NCBI GenBank assembly: GCA_963966185.1
Contig: CAWZYM010000369.1
Location: 1,385,501 to 1,449,500, forward strand
DNA: 64,000 nt
Source: Rhabditoides inermis
Taxonomy: Eukaryota; Nematoda; Chromadorea; Rhabditida; Rhabditidae
Reading direction: 5' to 3'
Part shown: positions 51,279 through 64,000 of the stretch, piece by piece
Layout: every line of letters begins with the position of its first letter
How positions within the stretch are numbered: the stretch's first letter is position 1
Notes under the pieces: generated by a model
Database searches by the model: none
Seen by the model: the letters and a program-made list of their open reading frames with translations, nothing else
What the model was told of the DNA's origin: nothing
Translations under genes and position numbers: made by a program

Positions 51279-52492
51279 GTGTCCCGTCTTCAGGACTGTC
51301 CCCCGATGTACGTGAAGATGCTCGAGGCCCTGTCGAAGCTCGCATACGCCGACCGCCCGCCCTACGAGAAGTTCTCGGCCCTCTTTCGCGACGACCTGCG
51401 CAAGAGGGGCATCAAGATGTACGTGGTAACTGTAGGGTACTGTGAGGTACTGTAGGGTACTGTAGGGTACTGTAGGGTACTGTAGGTACTGTAGGGTTTT
51501 GGAGTATTGTAGAATGTTGTAATTGACTGTCACTGTATGTATTACAGGACGGACACGTACGAATGGGAGGAGATCTTGAAGAACGAGAAGAAGGTGGTTT
51601 CGTTTTTCTCTGTGACAAGAAAATGATCGACCCGGGAACTGGCTCGTTTGCTAGACTAACGAGCTCTGCATACGATGTCAACCCGGACTCATCAGAAAGC
51701 GCTTTGTCGGTTGAAGTGCTTTCTGAAGTCTGAAAGTTCTGAAAACTTCTGTAGTGTTTTCTGACGTCTTCCGAATTCTTCGGAAGGCGCTGAGTCGGTT
51801 GACGTCATCTTGGTTTTCAGAAGGCGGCCGGGCGGACGACGCAGGGCGAGGGACGCGGTTCGGCGGGAAAGTTGGGCACGAGAGACAAGGACGACAAGGT
51901 ATCATTGGCTAGTCTGTCGTGGCATCGGGCAAACCCGAAAAAAGACATATTTGAACGTTTGAATTGATTCTTCAACAAAACGTTTGGGTATGTGAGGAAA
52001 CTAACTAGCAAATGAACCGAAATCGTATTATTCATGAAATTGACACTTTAATCTTTAATGTTCCAAACACACAGACACATCCTAACCTCCCCGGCATTAT
52101 GGATCCACCCAACACCTAGTAGCCACATGTATCATTTATCAATCACTTATCCTATCATCACTTATCCTATCAATCACTTATCCAATCAAGAACTTATCAT
52201 TTATCAATCACTTCACTTATCATTTGCATTCTTCCAGGACAATGACACTCCGCGATCATGTATCATTTATCAATCACTTATCCTCTCATCACTTATCCGA
52301 TCAATCACTTATCCTCTCATCACTTATCCTATCAATCACTTATCCTATCAATCACTCTCCTTATCACTTACATTCTTCCAGGACAACGACACTCTTCGGG
52401 AGGTGGAGGACTCAGTAATCACAGAAGGCATCGATGAAGACGATAACCTGCAGGGATTCGACGCGGAGAACACGCTGGAGGGCCTGGAGTAG
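49101..52492 (+). CDS. Tau-tubulin-kinase-like/CK1-superfamily protein kinase (376 aa, 14 exons)
   Basis: Exons: 49101-49148, 49210-49299, 49403-49500, 49821-49934, 50119-50167, 50221-50286, 50335-50445, 50647-50711, 50807-50873, 51038-51100, 51294-51418, 51548-51593, 51821-51898, 52382-52492; all phases agree. Glycine loop LGEGSCGQVW (about 26-35), ATP-binding Lys in VAMKVE (about 54), catalytic loop HRDVKPSN (about 145-152), DFG (about 169), substrate-lobe GTVRYCSIN (about 196) and LPWKG (about 233-237). This is the CK1/TTBK pattern that is heavily expanded in nematodes, where many members are germline-expressed. The C-terminal tail is acidic (DNDTLREVED to LEGLE stop). Active-site residues are all present, so an active Ser/Thr kinase is expected. 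The exon 3 acceptor could alternatively be 11 bp downstream. Confidence 0.93.
49305..49392. repeat. (GA)n tract, kinase intron 2
   Basis: GA run filling intron 2 between exons 49210-49299 and 49403-49500. Further GA/CT tracts fill introns at 49947-50070, 50730-50800 and 51237-51276. Confidence 0.95.
51425..51500. repeat. GGTACTGTA(G) short tandem array
   Basis: Five or six units of 'gggtactgta' in a kinase intron. Related 'ctgtac/tacggta' strings are dense throughout 49680-51030 and 45250-45410. Confidence 0.85.
52100..52375. repeat. Intronic 'atcaatcacttatcc' repeat with partial exon duplication
   Basis: About 15-bp units ('tcaatcacttatcct') are iterated. At 52235-52252 the sequence 'ttccaggacaatgacactc' copies the acceptor and first codons of the last kinase exon (52376-52394), then is broken. 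Confidence 0.8.
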
Positions 52493-52649
52493 AAGGGGAA
52501 GAAGGGATGATACTTACACTCTTACACGTTAGACAGCCGCCACAATGTGGCTTGATGTAGCTCTTATATGTAGCAGCGGCCAATGTAACATGTAGATGTA
52601 ACATGATGTATGTAGGTATAGCATGTAGCTTTGAGTAGAAAGGGTTACA

Positions 52650-52650
<1 letters not shown>

Positions 52651-52708
<58 letters not shown>
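52651..52708. repeat. (TA)n microsatellite
   Basis: About 29 TA units just downstream of the kinase gene. Ile/Tyr-repeat frames here are artefacts. Confidence 0.97.
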
Positions 52709-52711
<3 letters not shown>

Positions 52712-52913
52712 CAGCGGCCATCGACCGCCGCGCAAGGAACATGATTAATGACGATAAAATTCGATTGGATTCGGAGTGACTTTGAGCTTCGGGTACCGCT
52801 TAAAATTTTGTGACACTGGAATAAAGAGTTGTGTATGAAGTGTGGTTGTTTCTTGCGGGTTACACAAAGGAACATCTCATAAATAGAACAGAAAACATTG
52901 TGGTTGACAGTGA

Positions 52914-53262
52914 TTTAAAGGAACAGTGGCGCATTATTTTCGACTTTAGATCATAACTTGACCCATTGGAATGTAAAACAAACAAAAAAATAACGATTCA
53001 AAGCTGTTACCGCGTTACCACACCAATTACCACAAACCGTCCCGTTACCACACGAAAATAGGCGTTCAAATGCGTGTTTTGGCGGGAAGCCTCATTGTAG
53101 CGGGGCTGCTATCTGCAGATCGATATTGTGATCGCTTTCGCAAAGAAATTAGTTCTCGGGAAGGGCAGCGGTTTTTGTGCATGATGACCCAGTGAGCTGC
53201 GTGGCGCAGTGCAAAAGAGTTTGGCTATCACTCTCGCGGCCACGTTCCTTTAAAATTAAAAA
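52914..53262. mobile_element. TTAA-type MITE with SINE-like head
   Basis: The ends are TTTAAAGGAACAGTGGCG and a weaker complement CGGCCACGTTCCTTTAAA. 53196-53210 has the A-box-like TGGCGCAGTG. Same family as 4579-4939. Confidence 0.65.
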
Positions 53263-53264
53263 AA

Positions 53265-53565
53265 AAACTGGTTGAATCCGGGATCCTCTAGAACAAGATT
53301 CTTGGATTACGACGAAGTCAGCAGAGGGATGTTGGGTTGGGTGGCGTCGGAAGTCATGAAATCCATGCTTGAGTCAGGAGGTGGTGCTGTGACGGCTTCT
53401 GAATACCAAAAAAGCGATTTGCCACATCACCTAGGCTGGATGAGTTTCGTAAGAATGGTTGATTACGAAAGGGATCGAAGTCTTCTCGCCGCAGTCCTTG
53501 AGGTCAACCGACCTTTCTCTCCTCCTCCTCTCCCCTTCCTTTCCTCTCCTCACAACCTAATTTGA
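53265..53565 (+). CDS. Exon-like ORF, unknown
   Basis: A 98-codon frame from 53272. Its first ~75 codons look coding (FLDYDEVSRGMLGWVASEVM, then SDLPHHLGWMSFVRMVDYER) and stop at a possible donor after VLE (GTCAAC). No acceptor-side partner is known and no family is recognised; it could be a transposon-protein exon. Confidence 0.3.
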
Positions 53566-54116
53566 AAAACAGCACTGTTTTTTTTTAATAAAGACTCTGA
53601 TTTCTTCTAAAAGGTAGCTCTACAAAACGGTTTCACAGAATGTTGATATATCGTCTAGGAAACTCGCTGTGATAAGTTAAATGGAGATTTTATATACGTT
53701 TTCAAGTTTTCGAATTACATTTTTAAAACGTACGTTCTTACTTTATCACACACTATTTCGTCATCACAGGTGCTTAGGCAACCGTAATGAATAATATTAG
53801 GGGGGGGGGGGGGTAGTTTTTGTCGGGAATGACCAAAAGAGAGGGCGCTTCTCTACCACGTGTACCACTTCTTATAGTCTCTTTCTAATGTGTTGTTATT
53901 TCCGACCACAATTGTGATGTATGTTTTAGAGCACAGTGAATGCCCCGTATAACTTCGATTTCGTTCAGTCGTCATCTTGCTTCCCATTTTCCTGTTTTTT
54001 TCCTGCTTTTTTTAATGAACAAATTTCGCATCCCGGAATTTTTTTTATCATCTTCGATACAATGCCAAGATAAGTCGTAAGCGAACTGGTTTAAATGATA
54101 AGTGTGACGGAACATT
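53566..54116. other. No gene seen
   Basis: AT-rich spacer with a G-run at 53800-53812. Confidence 0.4.
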
Positions 54117-57100
54117 TTAGAGCACTTTCTTCTCGGAGTGGTTGTCTTGTGATGGGGTGTTGCCTTCTGGATTGGAAGGCGCGGCATTAGAGACAGGAGT
54201 CTGGGCCACAGTGGACGACGGAGAAGGCGCGGCATTCGAAAGAGGAAGTGGAGCAGCATCGAAGGCAAGAGTGGGCACGGAAGGCTGAAAAAAAATCTTC
54301 GTTCCACTTCTCATAGTCGAACATCACCTACACACTCACCTTCGGATGCGGTGTGATATGCAGGATGTATCCATAAATGGCAAGCGACAACGCGAGCAGA
54401 TAAAACCCAAACGACGAAATATCTGAATACCATGTATGAGTACACAACTGATAGTTCATTACAACTCACATGACGCAACTAGCGATACGTACAGGGGGTT
54501 TGTGTGCGTATCACAGACTGCGTGCACCATATTCTCATAGATGATAGTCAGTCCGCATTTGTGATCGAACATTTTCGACATTATGGTCTGAACGGCTAAT
54601 TCACACATTGGTAGAAAACTGCGATTATACCTTGACGATGGCTCGATGGCGGTTCAATTCGAGGAGTAGTTTGTCCTTCATTTCAGATTGTATGCGCGTC
54701 ATGTCCATTGCTTTCTTCAAGGATTCGGCTAGTTCTTGGAATGACTTGTTTGACAGATCTACATTTGCTGCTTTGGCGATATAGGACTAAATCATGAGTA
54801 ATCAATACAGTAATAATATGTTACTCACTAATCTTTGCAGATGAATCGATGAACTGTTTTTTTGAAGCATCATTGCAATTAGTTGTCACGTTCAAAGCAA
54901 TGTTAAAAACCGAATGATATTTCTGAAATAGTTCTTTTTTCTCTTTTTTTTCAAGTGAAGTAAGAACCTCGGCCTTCGAGATGGCATCGTTAATTTTGTT
55001 GATAGTGTCTTGTTGGAAACCCATGGATTTTGAGAAAATTTCAATATAGTGTTATATGTGTAGTTATAGTAATATGTGTTTATGTAATACATGAATTACT
55101 GAATTACTAACCATTGTTAATAGTTGCAGTTATGGATTTATCAAACACCGATTGGTAACTTTTCTTCATTCGACAGGATGAAACAAGGGTCGTGTCTGGG
55201 CCCAATCCTGTCTGGGCCCAATGTGTATATCAATGACATCATAGCGCATTTGCCTGATTATGTTTCGTGCGAGCTATATGCAGATGATTTGAAAATCTCT
55301 TTCGCGTTCGATAAGGATGATCTCTCTGCCAAATCTAAGTTTCAATGTGCTATTGACACAGTTACTGATTGGTCTCATCAATGGGGATTACAAATTTCCA
55401 CTGAAAAAACACAAATTTTGCACATTGGTCGCAGAAATCCCCGATTTGAGTACACAGCAAGCGGCACCACTCTCGCACCTGCTCACTCAGTCCGGGATTT
55501 AGGCATCACAATGAGCACTTCTCTGGTATTCGACTCTCACTATGATCTCATCATTCAAAATACGCTCAATTCAATCAATGATTTCCTGAGGGTTTATCAA
55601 ACAAGAAACTTACATGTCCTGGTTGTTGCTTACGTTACATATTTCCGATGTAAATTAGAGTACTGCACTGAGTTGTGGAACCCTCAGGATGTGGGATCGG
55701 TGAATGCGATCGAATCTGTGCAGCGATACTATACGCGCCGAATATGTATTTTACATGCTTTGGATTTACATGCTTTGGAACTCACTTCCCCCTTCCATAG
55801 TAATGTCTGCGAAACATGAAACTGTAAAATCCTTCCTAGAAAGTAATCCCCATTTGTTGCCAGCTTCGAAGATTCGTAGACTGTAGTCAACATTCGATGC
55901 TTTCTGTTTTATCTTTCACTTTTTCTTTCTCATACCGTATGCAATTGCTCACTATGATGTCTTGCACTGTTTCGCTCATATGTACACGGTAATAAACTTA
56001 TTATTATTATTATTATAAACAATGTGTCTAAATTGAAAAATCAAGTATTATCAAAATCAACTTGTAGTGATACCGGAAGTCAATTTCTTTTGCATAGAAC
56101 GGAGACACAAATTTCGATGACAAGTTTGCAATTTCTTGTCCGTTATTAAACAGATAGCTGCATCCAGAATGATATTGAGACGAATGTAGAAGGTGTCTAG
56201 AACATGCTTTTAGAAAAATGAAAAAAAAACTAACGTCGCAAAAAATGCCACTGCCGAAATTATGAGAACGATCAATGCCAACATTGGGAAGAATAAACCG
56301 ACTGAAACAAAAACAATTAGAGATTATAATGAAATAGGACTCACGTTTTTTCATGAATTTTGTTATGAATAGTGAAACCACACAGACAATGAAAAGAAGG
56401 ACTGGATGAGATACATACGCTATAGCGTTTGTTGAAACATCATGTAATATCTAAACAGTGGCGTTTAATTTTCTTCATTGAGAACACAGGGTCTATTTGC
56501 TCTAAGCTGCCCGTTCATCGGCTGTTTGCCGACGGCGCATGCAAGAGAACGGGAGAAAGAACACAAAAAGAAGAGAGCGCAGAGTGGCGAGAAATTGAAA
56601 ATATGCGTTCAGAGCAGTCTGCTGATCGTACTAAGAACTTCTGTTCAACCTGCATTCGAAGGACTGTGTCGTGACGCACACATGATTAAAAAGAGAAGAA
56701 ATAAACCACTGGATCTTTAAAAAAACTCAATAAAACATACGGGATCGATACGATTCTTGTACGAATCAAGTTTAATCGCATTTATTATCGTCTAAAAGTA
56801 TGTCATGAAACATATTCTTCATGAATACTCACCATGTCCGTGAAATGGTTTAAGTTGATTCTAAGACTTGAGGATGGTGGTATCTAAAATTGAAGTTAAC
56901 AAATTTTACTCGAAACTTGCCAACCTGATACATTTTTCCGTTGATAACAGACTGCATATATGACTTGATGTCTGTTTTCGTAATCTGAAGTAACAACTAT
57001 GTAGTACATGTACAATATGATTGAAAGTACCCCAAATGTCGCATTATTGTTGTTGGAAAAAATGTCTTCCATCATTGTCTCACATTCAGCTACTGAATAC

Positions 57101-58315
57101 TGTGTTTTCAGATTGTCGAAAATGGGAATGAAAACAGATTCTTGTGGAATTTGAGTTTCAATTTCATTCTGAAAAAAAATTGTTAGTTTATTAGAAAAAA
57201 AAAACTCTTGTTTACCTCTAAGTCATGCATAGATTTGAACAAACGAGAAAACAGTTCATCGAGTTGTTTTGAAGTGCCTCTTACATTCAGATATGACAGT
57301 GAAGCCAGCTGGTTAGTGAACGAGTTCACATTGGCCTTAAAAACGGTTTGATTGTCCAAAACATTAATAAAAGTGTACCATTTTCTGGTTGAAATCGGAG
57401 CTGATAAATTTGGCTGATTCCTTTGTAGCATCAAACTAAAACATACAGTGTATATTTCTTCTCTGTTCTCAACCAACCTTCGCCTTCGAGTGCAAAGATG
57501 TTTTCATCGATGTCATCGCAGTGTCCAGAACCTTCACATCCGAGCAAAATCCATGTAGCATATCTCTTTTCAATTCTAAATCATTGAAAAGTGTGTTTTA
57601 AAACGAAACACGAATTACGTTTGATTTGGGTGTTGATGATTGCGTTTTTTTTCAGATTCCAAGGAAGAGTGAAATCTGATTGCAATACATACCAGCCAAG
57701 ACGAAAGAAGCAACAATTGCAACAACAATGGTAAAAATGAAAATGAACAATACGATCCAGCAGAACTGAAAACAATAATATAAGCAAGATAACAAATAAC
57801 GTGTCTTACAATTATCGTCTTGTTTTTTTTTCGCTCCATTATTTTGTTTCTCGTTCTGTGATGCTTCTTTCTTGGATCGCACCGTGTTCAAGATGTCCTT
57901 TTTCGATTTAGTAGTAGGCGTGCCGACGTTTTCTTTCTGTGTCGTATCTTTCTGGGACGTCTTCAGTGTCGAATTCTGTTTGGCGTCTCCTTTGCCCATT
58001 GCCCTCTCTTCTTTCTTTGTCGTATCCTCTTTCCGACTGGAAACATTCGTGGGAGTGCCAGCTTTTAGAGTCGTTTCATCTTTTTCTGTCTTCACGATTG
58101 CATCTGGTTTGTTCGACTTGCGCACAACATAGATTAGAACAATGACAACACAAAGTCCGACCAAAAACCAAATTACTCCAATGATCGGAACCTAAAAACC
58201 AAATTGCTCACATGTTGGTTTGATGAAGACTTACAACAAATGTTAGAGAGTCAGCTTTATTCATTGCTCCAGCGAAAAACGGCCCAAGAGTGCCATTCAA
58301 ATTTCCAGTTATCAC
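54117..58315 (-). CDS. Prominin-like pentaspan membrane glycoprotein (5' end incomplete)
   Basis: Exons (minus): 58235-58315, 57693-58191, 57478-57575, 57379-57435, 57216-57335, 57031-57168, 56925-56984, 56833-56883, 56345-56450, 56235-56301, 56062-56157, about 54836-55040, 54631-54786, 54470-54587, 54340-54422, 54117-54284. TM1 is PIIGVIWFLVGLCVVIVLIY, followed by a long charged loop ending in a Cys cluster (CKTRYLLSCLYYCFQFCW). TM2 runs VLFIFIFTIVVAIVASFVL. A helical ectodomain with spaced Cys follows, then TM3/TM4 (VLLFIVCVVSLFI; LALIVLIISAVAFF), a second ectodomain ending CGLTIIYENMVHAVC, and TM5 before an Ala/Pro tail. This topology and the final 'C.L..IYE..V..VC' block match prominins, which mark membrane protrusions. 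No signal-peptide exon was found, and the acceptor and donor of the 54836-55040 exon are unclear. Confidence 0.75.
55100..56015 (+). mobile_element. CR1-like LINE (copy 3) inside a prominin-like intron
   Basis: The 231-codon frame 55124-55819 contains RT block C (CELYADDLKISF), INDI and the thumb (WGLQISTEKTQILHIG), then jumps from CTELWNPQDVGS..TRRI to NSLPPSIVMSAK through an internal deletion of about 100 codons. A second frame ends SNPHLLPASKIRRL stop at 55886. The 3' tail is 'cacggtaataaactta' plus (TTA)n at 55995-56015. It lies antisense to the host gene. Confidence 0.85.
56451..56720. repeat. Repeat in a prominin-like intron, related to 5885-6035
   Basis: It begins with the MITE-end motif AACAGTGGCG directly at the splice acceptor of exon 56345-56450. 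It contains 'gagagcgcagagtggcgaga' and 'aaatatgcgttc' shared in inverted form with 5885-6035. Confidence 0.55.
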
Positions 58316-59013
58316 CTCAAAACAAAATTATTTGTGAACAAAAATCAAAATGACTCAAAAAGTTTAGAACATAAATACTAAATAGGGAAACGCGTTTTTT
58401 TATAACTCGCTTGCACAGTAAGCAGTCTCACTGACAACTATGTTGCCTTAAAGGGACAGTTTCATAACACGTTAGCGAAATCGCGTTCGGATGTTTTGGT
58501 GACATTCGGTCGCGTCCGAGAAGCCTTTCTGCCACAGGCCGCACGCAAGCCGTCTGCGCTCTCTCGAATCACACAGTTTTTCGACCTACTGATTTTGGCG
58601 CGAGTTTCAGTTCGAAGCGCGAACCAACTCGAAGCGCGTAATTCATTTGTAACTGTGATCTTGTGAAGGCCGAAGCACGCGGTTTTTTTTCGTTTGAGGA
58701 TGACCGACACAAGCTCAGAACGAGGCGCGCGAGTCATCCGTACTCATTTCAAACGTAATCAAAAAAAGGTTCTAGTTAAACTCACTCCAATAGCCGTCGA
58801 TACGACTTTCTTATTCACACTTGCTTCATACTTTGGATATCCAAACATCTCGATGAATCCATGGTCGCGTTTGATGGGAGCAGCAGCCGGCATAGGACGA
58901 AATCGAAGGCTAAAAATACAAATAGTAAGATCAAAAGATCACTTCTTAACAGCCAACCACAAAGAATGATTCGCGAAAATTTCCCGTACCATTTTATCGA
59001 CAGAAGAGATATG
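58316..59013. other. Spacer with MITE-end remnant; no supported gene
   Basis: 58447-58462 has TTAAAGGGACAGTTTC resembling the TTAA-MITE end. Open frames on both strands at 58462-59052 are mutually overlapping, without splice context. Confidence 0.35.
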
Positions 59014-60650
<1,637 letters not shown>

Positions 60651-61226
60651 GATGCACAGCACACAGCTTGGTGACCGCCCATCGAGAACGAGCGAGAAGA
60701 TCGGTGCGGGAGTGAGGGAAGAGGGAGGGTTAAACGCGTTGTGTAATAACGTGCCACACATTCTTTTGCACTATAGCTGTCAAATATTTAATATGTAAGA
60801 ATAATATAGAATAATATAATGTTCAAGCGAAGGTTACCTATAATATAAGGAAAACATGATACGTTTACAATTACAAATTCAATCAATTGAATATCAACAA
60901 TAGAGTATTTGTTATCGCTCCGGTTATAAATACATGATGCTCGGATAGAGTTCACCGATTTGTATGAATATATTCAAACTATTTTTAGAAACTAAATACT
61001 TTATCACATTTACAGAAACAACTCGACCTCATACAATCAACAAAAAAGCGTAAGTATACAACAATACAACACTACAAAGTGAACGCCAATTACAAACAAT
61101 AGGTTCATTACAAAATGCAAACTACAACAATCACATTGAACAAATTCACATAACAACAAAGGTATCAATCAATACACGCTTCTTTCACTATCTCTTTACC
61201 TCTCCCTCTTCTTCCCTCTTTCTCAC

Positions 61227-64000
61227 TCACACACACATCGCCTCGCTGACCGCCTCGACCGCCGACTTGTTCGTACCCTCGGCGCCCTTGTGCTCGTTGC
61301 GAATTTTCTGAAGAAAAAAACAATAGAAATTCAATTTAAAATTAACACCTACGCTGATTTCTGTTCCGAGACGGATGACGTAGTTGTACGTGGACTCGCC
61401 ATGTTCTCGTTCCATCGCCTTTCGAAGATCATTCCGCGTGTGCAGGCCAGTCTGATTTTAGCGTTAGGAAATAAAATACAGCAAATCTGAACCCACCTTT
61501 TTCTTCGGCGGTTTCCATCCCGGATCACACAAGTACTCCTTGTCCTTGGAATCTTCTCTCAGCAGAACACGGTGCAGGTTTTTGAGCCATCGACTCAGTT
61601 TCACTCGTGTTTCGAATTTGTTCTAAATAGCATCAAATATAGTAAAATACAAAATAAGCACAACCTTCAGACGACTATGGGCTCCCTCGAGCGCGTTGGA
61701 AGTCAGTGGACGACCCTCTTTCATACGTTGATAGCAGGACCAGTCGTACACGTCGAATCGCGCAGCCTTCTCCGTCGTACCAACATACATCTTCTCTATG
61801 TACTTGTACAGTTCTAAAACAAACACATAATCAAGAGAAACTAGAGAAACAGATATGAGACAAACATACTCTGAAGAACTGCGTCTCCTTGGCCTAGATT
61901 CTTCTTGACCTCGTCATACGCGTGTTGCACCTCATCTGGCGGCACGAACGCTAGCCCAGTCAGCGCCGTTCGAAGAATAGATTGCGTCGAAGTGTGATCG
62001 GAGTTGCCTGAAAATGTTAACGAAGAAAATTGAACTTGTGAAAATTTAGTAATACCTCGTTTCAGTTTGAACTGCATTCTCCATGCGGACTGCGCATGGA
62101 AGAAGCACAACTCGACAGACGTGCGAGGGAACATGATCCTAGTTGCGTTCATCATAGCCACCTCCATGTCTTAATAAACCATTTTAACAACTACCTCTCT
62201 GTTTCTCTTGCCTCTCTCTGACTCTCTTTTTTATCATATCTCTCATTTCTCTCTCCCATCCCTTGTTACCCACCAATCGCCAGACTCTGGAATCCCTCCC
62301 ACGCCGAGCCGAGTAGAAGACGCAGAATGGACCAAACCACTACATAGGCTCGAGTCGAATGTGAACTAAACGAATGAAAACTCATATGATAAAGGTTCAA
62401 CTTACCTCATCAACACTACGAGTCCTTCTGATGCTGGTTCGCCCTCCTCGTGGCTCCTGATGCGGTACACCTGTTCTGTGTCTGCCGCCCGCGACGCATA
62501 CGATCCGTCGCCAACAGCCTTCTTGGATCGGCCCAGCTTGTTCAACCCATCATTAGTTGCCGCAACCAAACATCGGAGCGCAGGGTCCAGTAGGTCTAGT
62601 CCACAATAATGAATATACCGCTCGCCTAAAACGTATATTCCAATCATCTCACCAAAAAAAACGCACCTGTAGAGTTCAGACGATGTCGATCCAACTCCAC
62701 TTCTCCTCTGTTTTCTTTCACTGCGACACGTGGTGGAGCGCTCTTCATGCGACGAATACTTAACAAAATGGATAGGTCTGAGTCACCTTCCATCAACCTA
62801 CTTGCGCAGCACGCTTTCCCTGCTAGCGAACATTCGGTAGTACGACCCGGCTCTCTGCTCGAAAGCCGTCATGCAGCACTCAACAGAGACACCACAGGCA
62901 GCAATCGCCGACACCTCTTCCAGAGCGTAGCGATACTACAAATATTAAAAAAATAATCAATTAAAAAATTGAAAACTGACCGAGTACTCAAGAAGCGTTC
63001 TCTCCTCCGCTCCACTGCACTCTGTGTGGTGCCTGAGAAACTGAACTTTCTTGACCCCTTCGATTCCGTTCTCGAAATCCTTCCATTGCAGCCGAAATCG
63101 CCCCTCACACGTGTTGCTGGTGCAGTGCCAGTAAAGGAACTGATCACTAAAACACATTGTTGATAATCGACACCAATCACATCACCCACCTGTTTCCCGT
63201 GTGTTGACGCGTCTCCGTCCTGTATACCTTTCCATTCAAGTAGAGTCGAACACGTCGCGCCTTCGAATAAACCCTGAACAAATTTATTATTATTTTGCAT
63301 CTTTCGCATCGCGCATTTCGCATCATCTTCATTATTGTTGAGCAAGGTGAGGAATAGATCATCGGTAACGCAATCATCGACATTCATTCTTCGACTCTAC
63401 ATCCTCGTTGCTAAACTGTGTTTCTCCCAGCACTGTGTTTTGACAGTAACAATTTGAATCCCAATAGAAAAATGACATTACGTACCAATAGAGTCTGTCG
63501 CGAGAGGGTGCATGCGGAAGGGGGAACACATGCATCCGGACATGGTCGTCGATTCGCGTGTCTGCAAAACGGACCAAAGTTGTAATCATAATTGAAATTC
63601 TAGCATACCTATGCCCGGCCTCCTCGCTGGGTTGTCATCGGTGAGTCCCCCTTCTCCCTTCACTTCATCCTCCCCTTCATCCGGCTTTCGCTCGTCTTCA
63701 TCACAGTTCTCAGCAGATGGATCCTATAAAGTGTTGAAAGATATCACCAGAAAAAAACTGACTACAAAGCACTCACCGGTTCCTCCGCAGCAGCCAACTG
63801 GTGTTCATAAGAACATTCATCTTCATCGCGGGCCTGGAAATCTTCTTCCTGGGGTAACACTGGGAGACCAGCTCTCTCCAAATCATTATAGACGTGCCGT
63901 AGCACTTCTTCCTTGGTGTATATCTGAAATATTAAAGGTACACATACTTATCCCATTGCATGCATTTACCTTTGGTTCATACTCAACAGCTTTCCATTCC
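61227..64000 (-). CDS. FLYWCH zinc finger + MULE transposase-like protein (5' part outside window)
   Basis: Exons (minus): 63970-64000 (partial), 63777-63923, 63609-63723, 63486-63561, 63382-63410, 63190-63273, 62981-63146, 62802-62935, 62667-62758, 62406-62625, 62274-62365, 62057-62169, 61870-62007, 61665-61813, 61497-61622, 61353-61451, 61227-61307; every junction is in phase. An acidic N-terminal part (DEDECSYEHQ, ENCDEDERKPDEGEDE) is followed by a FLYWCH-type finger spread over two exons (GKVYRTETRQHTGN, then FLYWHCTSNTCEGRF and HHTEC). The MULE core has first Asp in VGDGSY, second Asp in LAIDMEVAMM, and CFFHAQSAWRMQFKL. LTSNALEGAHSRLK comes late, and the stop is at 61227. The family is Mutator-like DDE transposases. 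Seventeen intact exons with no stop suggest selection; no terminal inverted repeats are seen at the 3' side. Confidence 0.88.

Noticed and set aside
52419..52875. Ile/Tyr repeat proteins
   Set aside because: Pure translation of the (TA)n microsatellite.
57766..57809. 44-bp intron in the prominin-like gene
   Set aside because: GT-AG borders exist, but removing it shifts the transmembrane helix out of frame; reading through keeps the Cys-rich loop and TM2 in frame.
63274..63381. Coding reading of MNVDDCVTDDLF.. within the transposase gene
   Set aside because: Exons 63382-63410 and 63190-63273 join in phase only if this stretch is an intron.

Overview
The window reads as nuclear DNA of a nematode, probably Rhabditida. 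This rests on very short GT-AG introns (44-60 bp), TTTTCAG-type acceptors and nematode-style tau-tubulin-kinase-like and FLYWCH-MULE genes; no species marker is visible. No rRNA, spliced leader or convincing functional tRNA was found. About two thirds of the window is repeat or intron.

0-15 kb is repeat-rich: long palindromes (1.70-2.15, 9.05-9.54 and a nested pair at 12.81-14.61), TIR and TTAA-flanked elements (3.0-4.9), tRNA-derived SINE pieces, and a 5'-inverted non-LTR retrotransposon (9.55-11.29). It also holds a small two-exon gene (932-1224) and the 3' end of an acidic minus-strand gene (6.4-7.4). 15.3-18.5 kb is the smaller copy of a segmental duplication whose larger copy is at 36.9-43.4 kb. 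The small copy keeps only the last four exons of a short-chain dehydrogenase (SDR) and two units of a 57-bp repeat; the large copy has about 60 units (3.4 kb). 19.5-21.2 kb carries an eIF4G-like MIF4G fragment joined to a second copy of the 932-1224 domain. 22-36 kb is gene-poor, with paired fold-back elements and two copies of a GC-rich, CCAAT/GC-box-bearing repeat.

42-64 kb is gene-dense. A complete 12-exon SDR gene (42085-48562, minus) lies head to head, across 538 bp, with a complete 14-exon TTBK/CK1-like kinase (49101-52492, plus). Next come a prominin-like pentaspan membrane gene (54117-58315, minus) with a LINE in one intron, a degraded MEK-like kinase (59014-60650, minus) and a FLYWCH/MULE transposase-like gene open across 17 exons (61227 to the window end, minus). 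I rebuilt exon chains by hand from splice sites and phase. Chains in which every exon is phase-consistent are given high confidence; isolated exons are given low confidence. (GA)n/(CT)n tracts fill most introns of the SDR and kinase genes. The genes do not form an evident pathway; the shared SDR/TTBK upstream region is the only obvious regulatory coupling.
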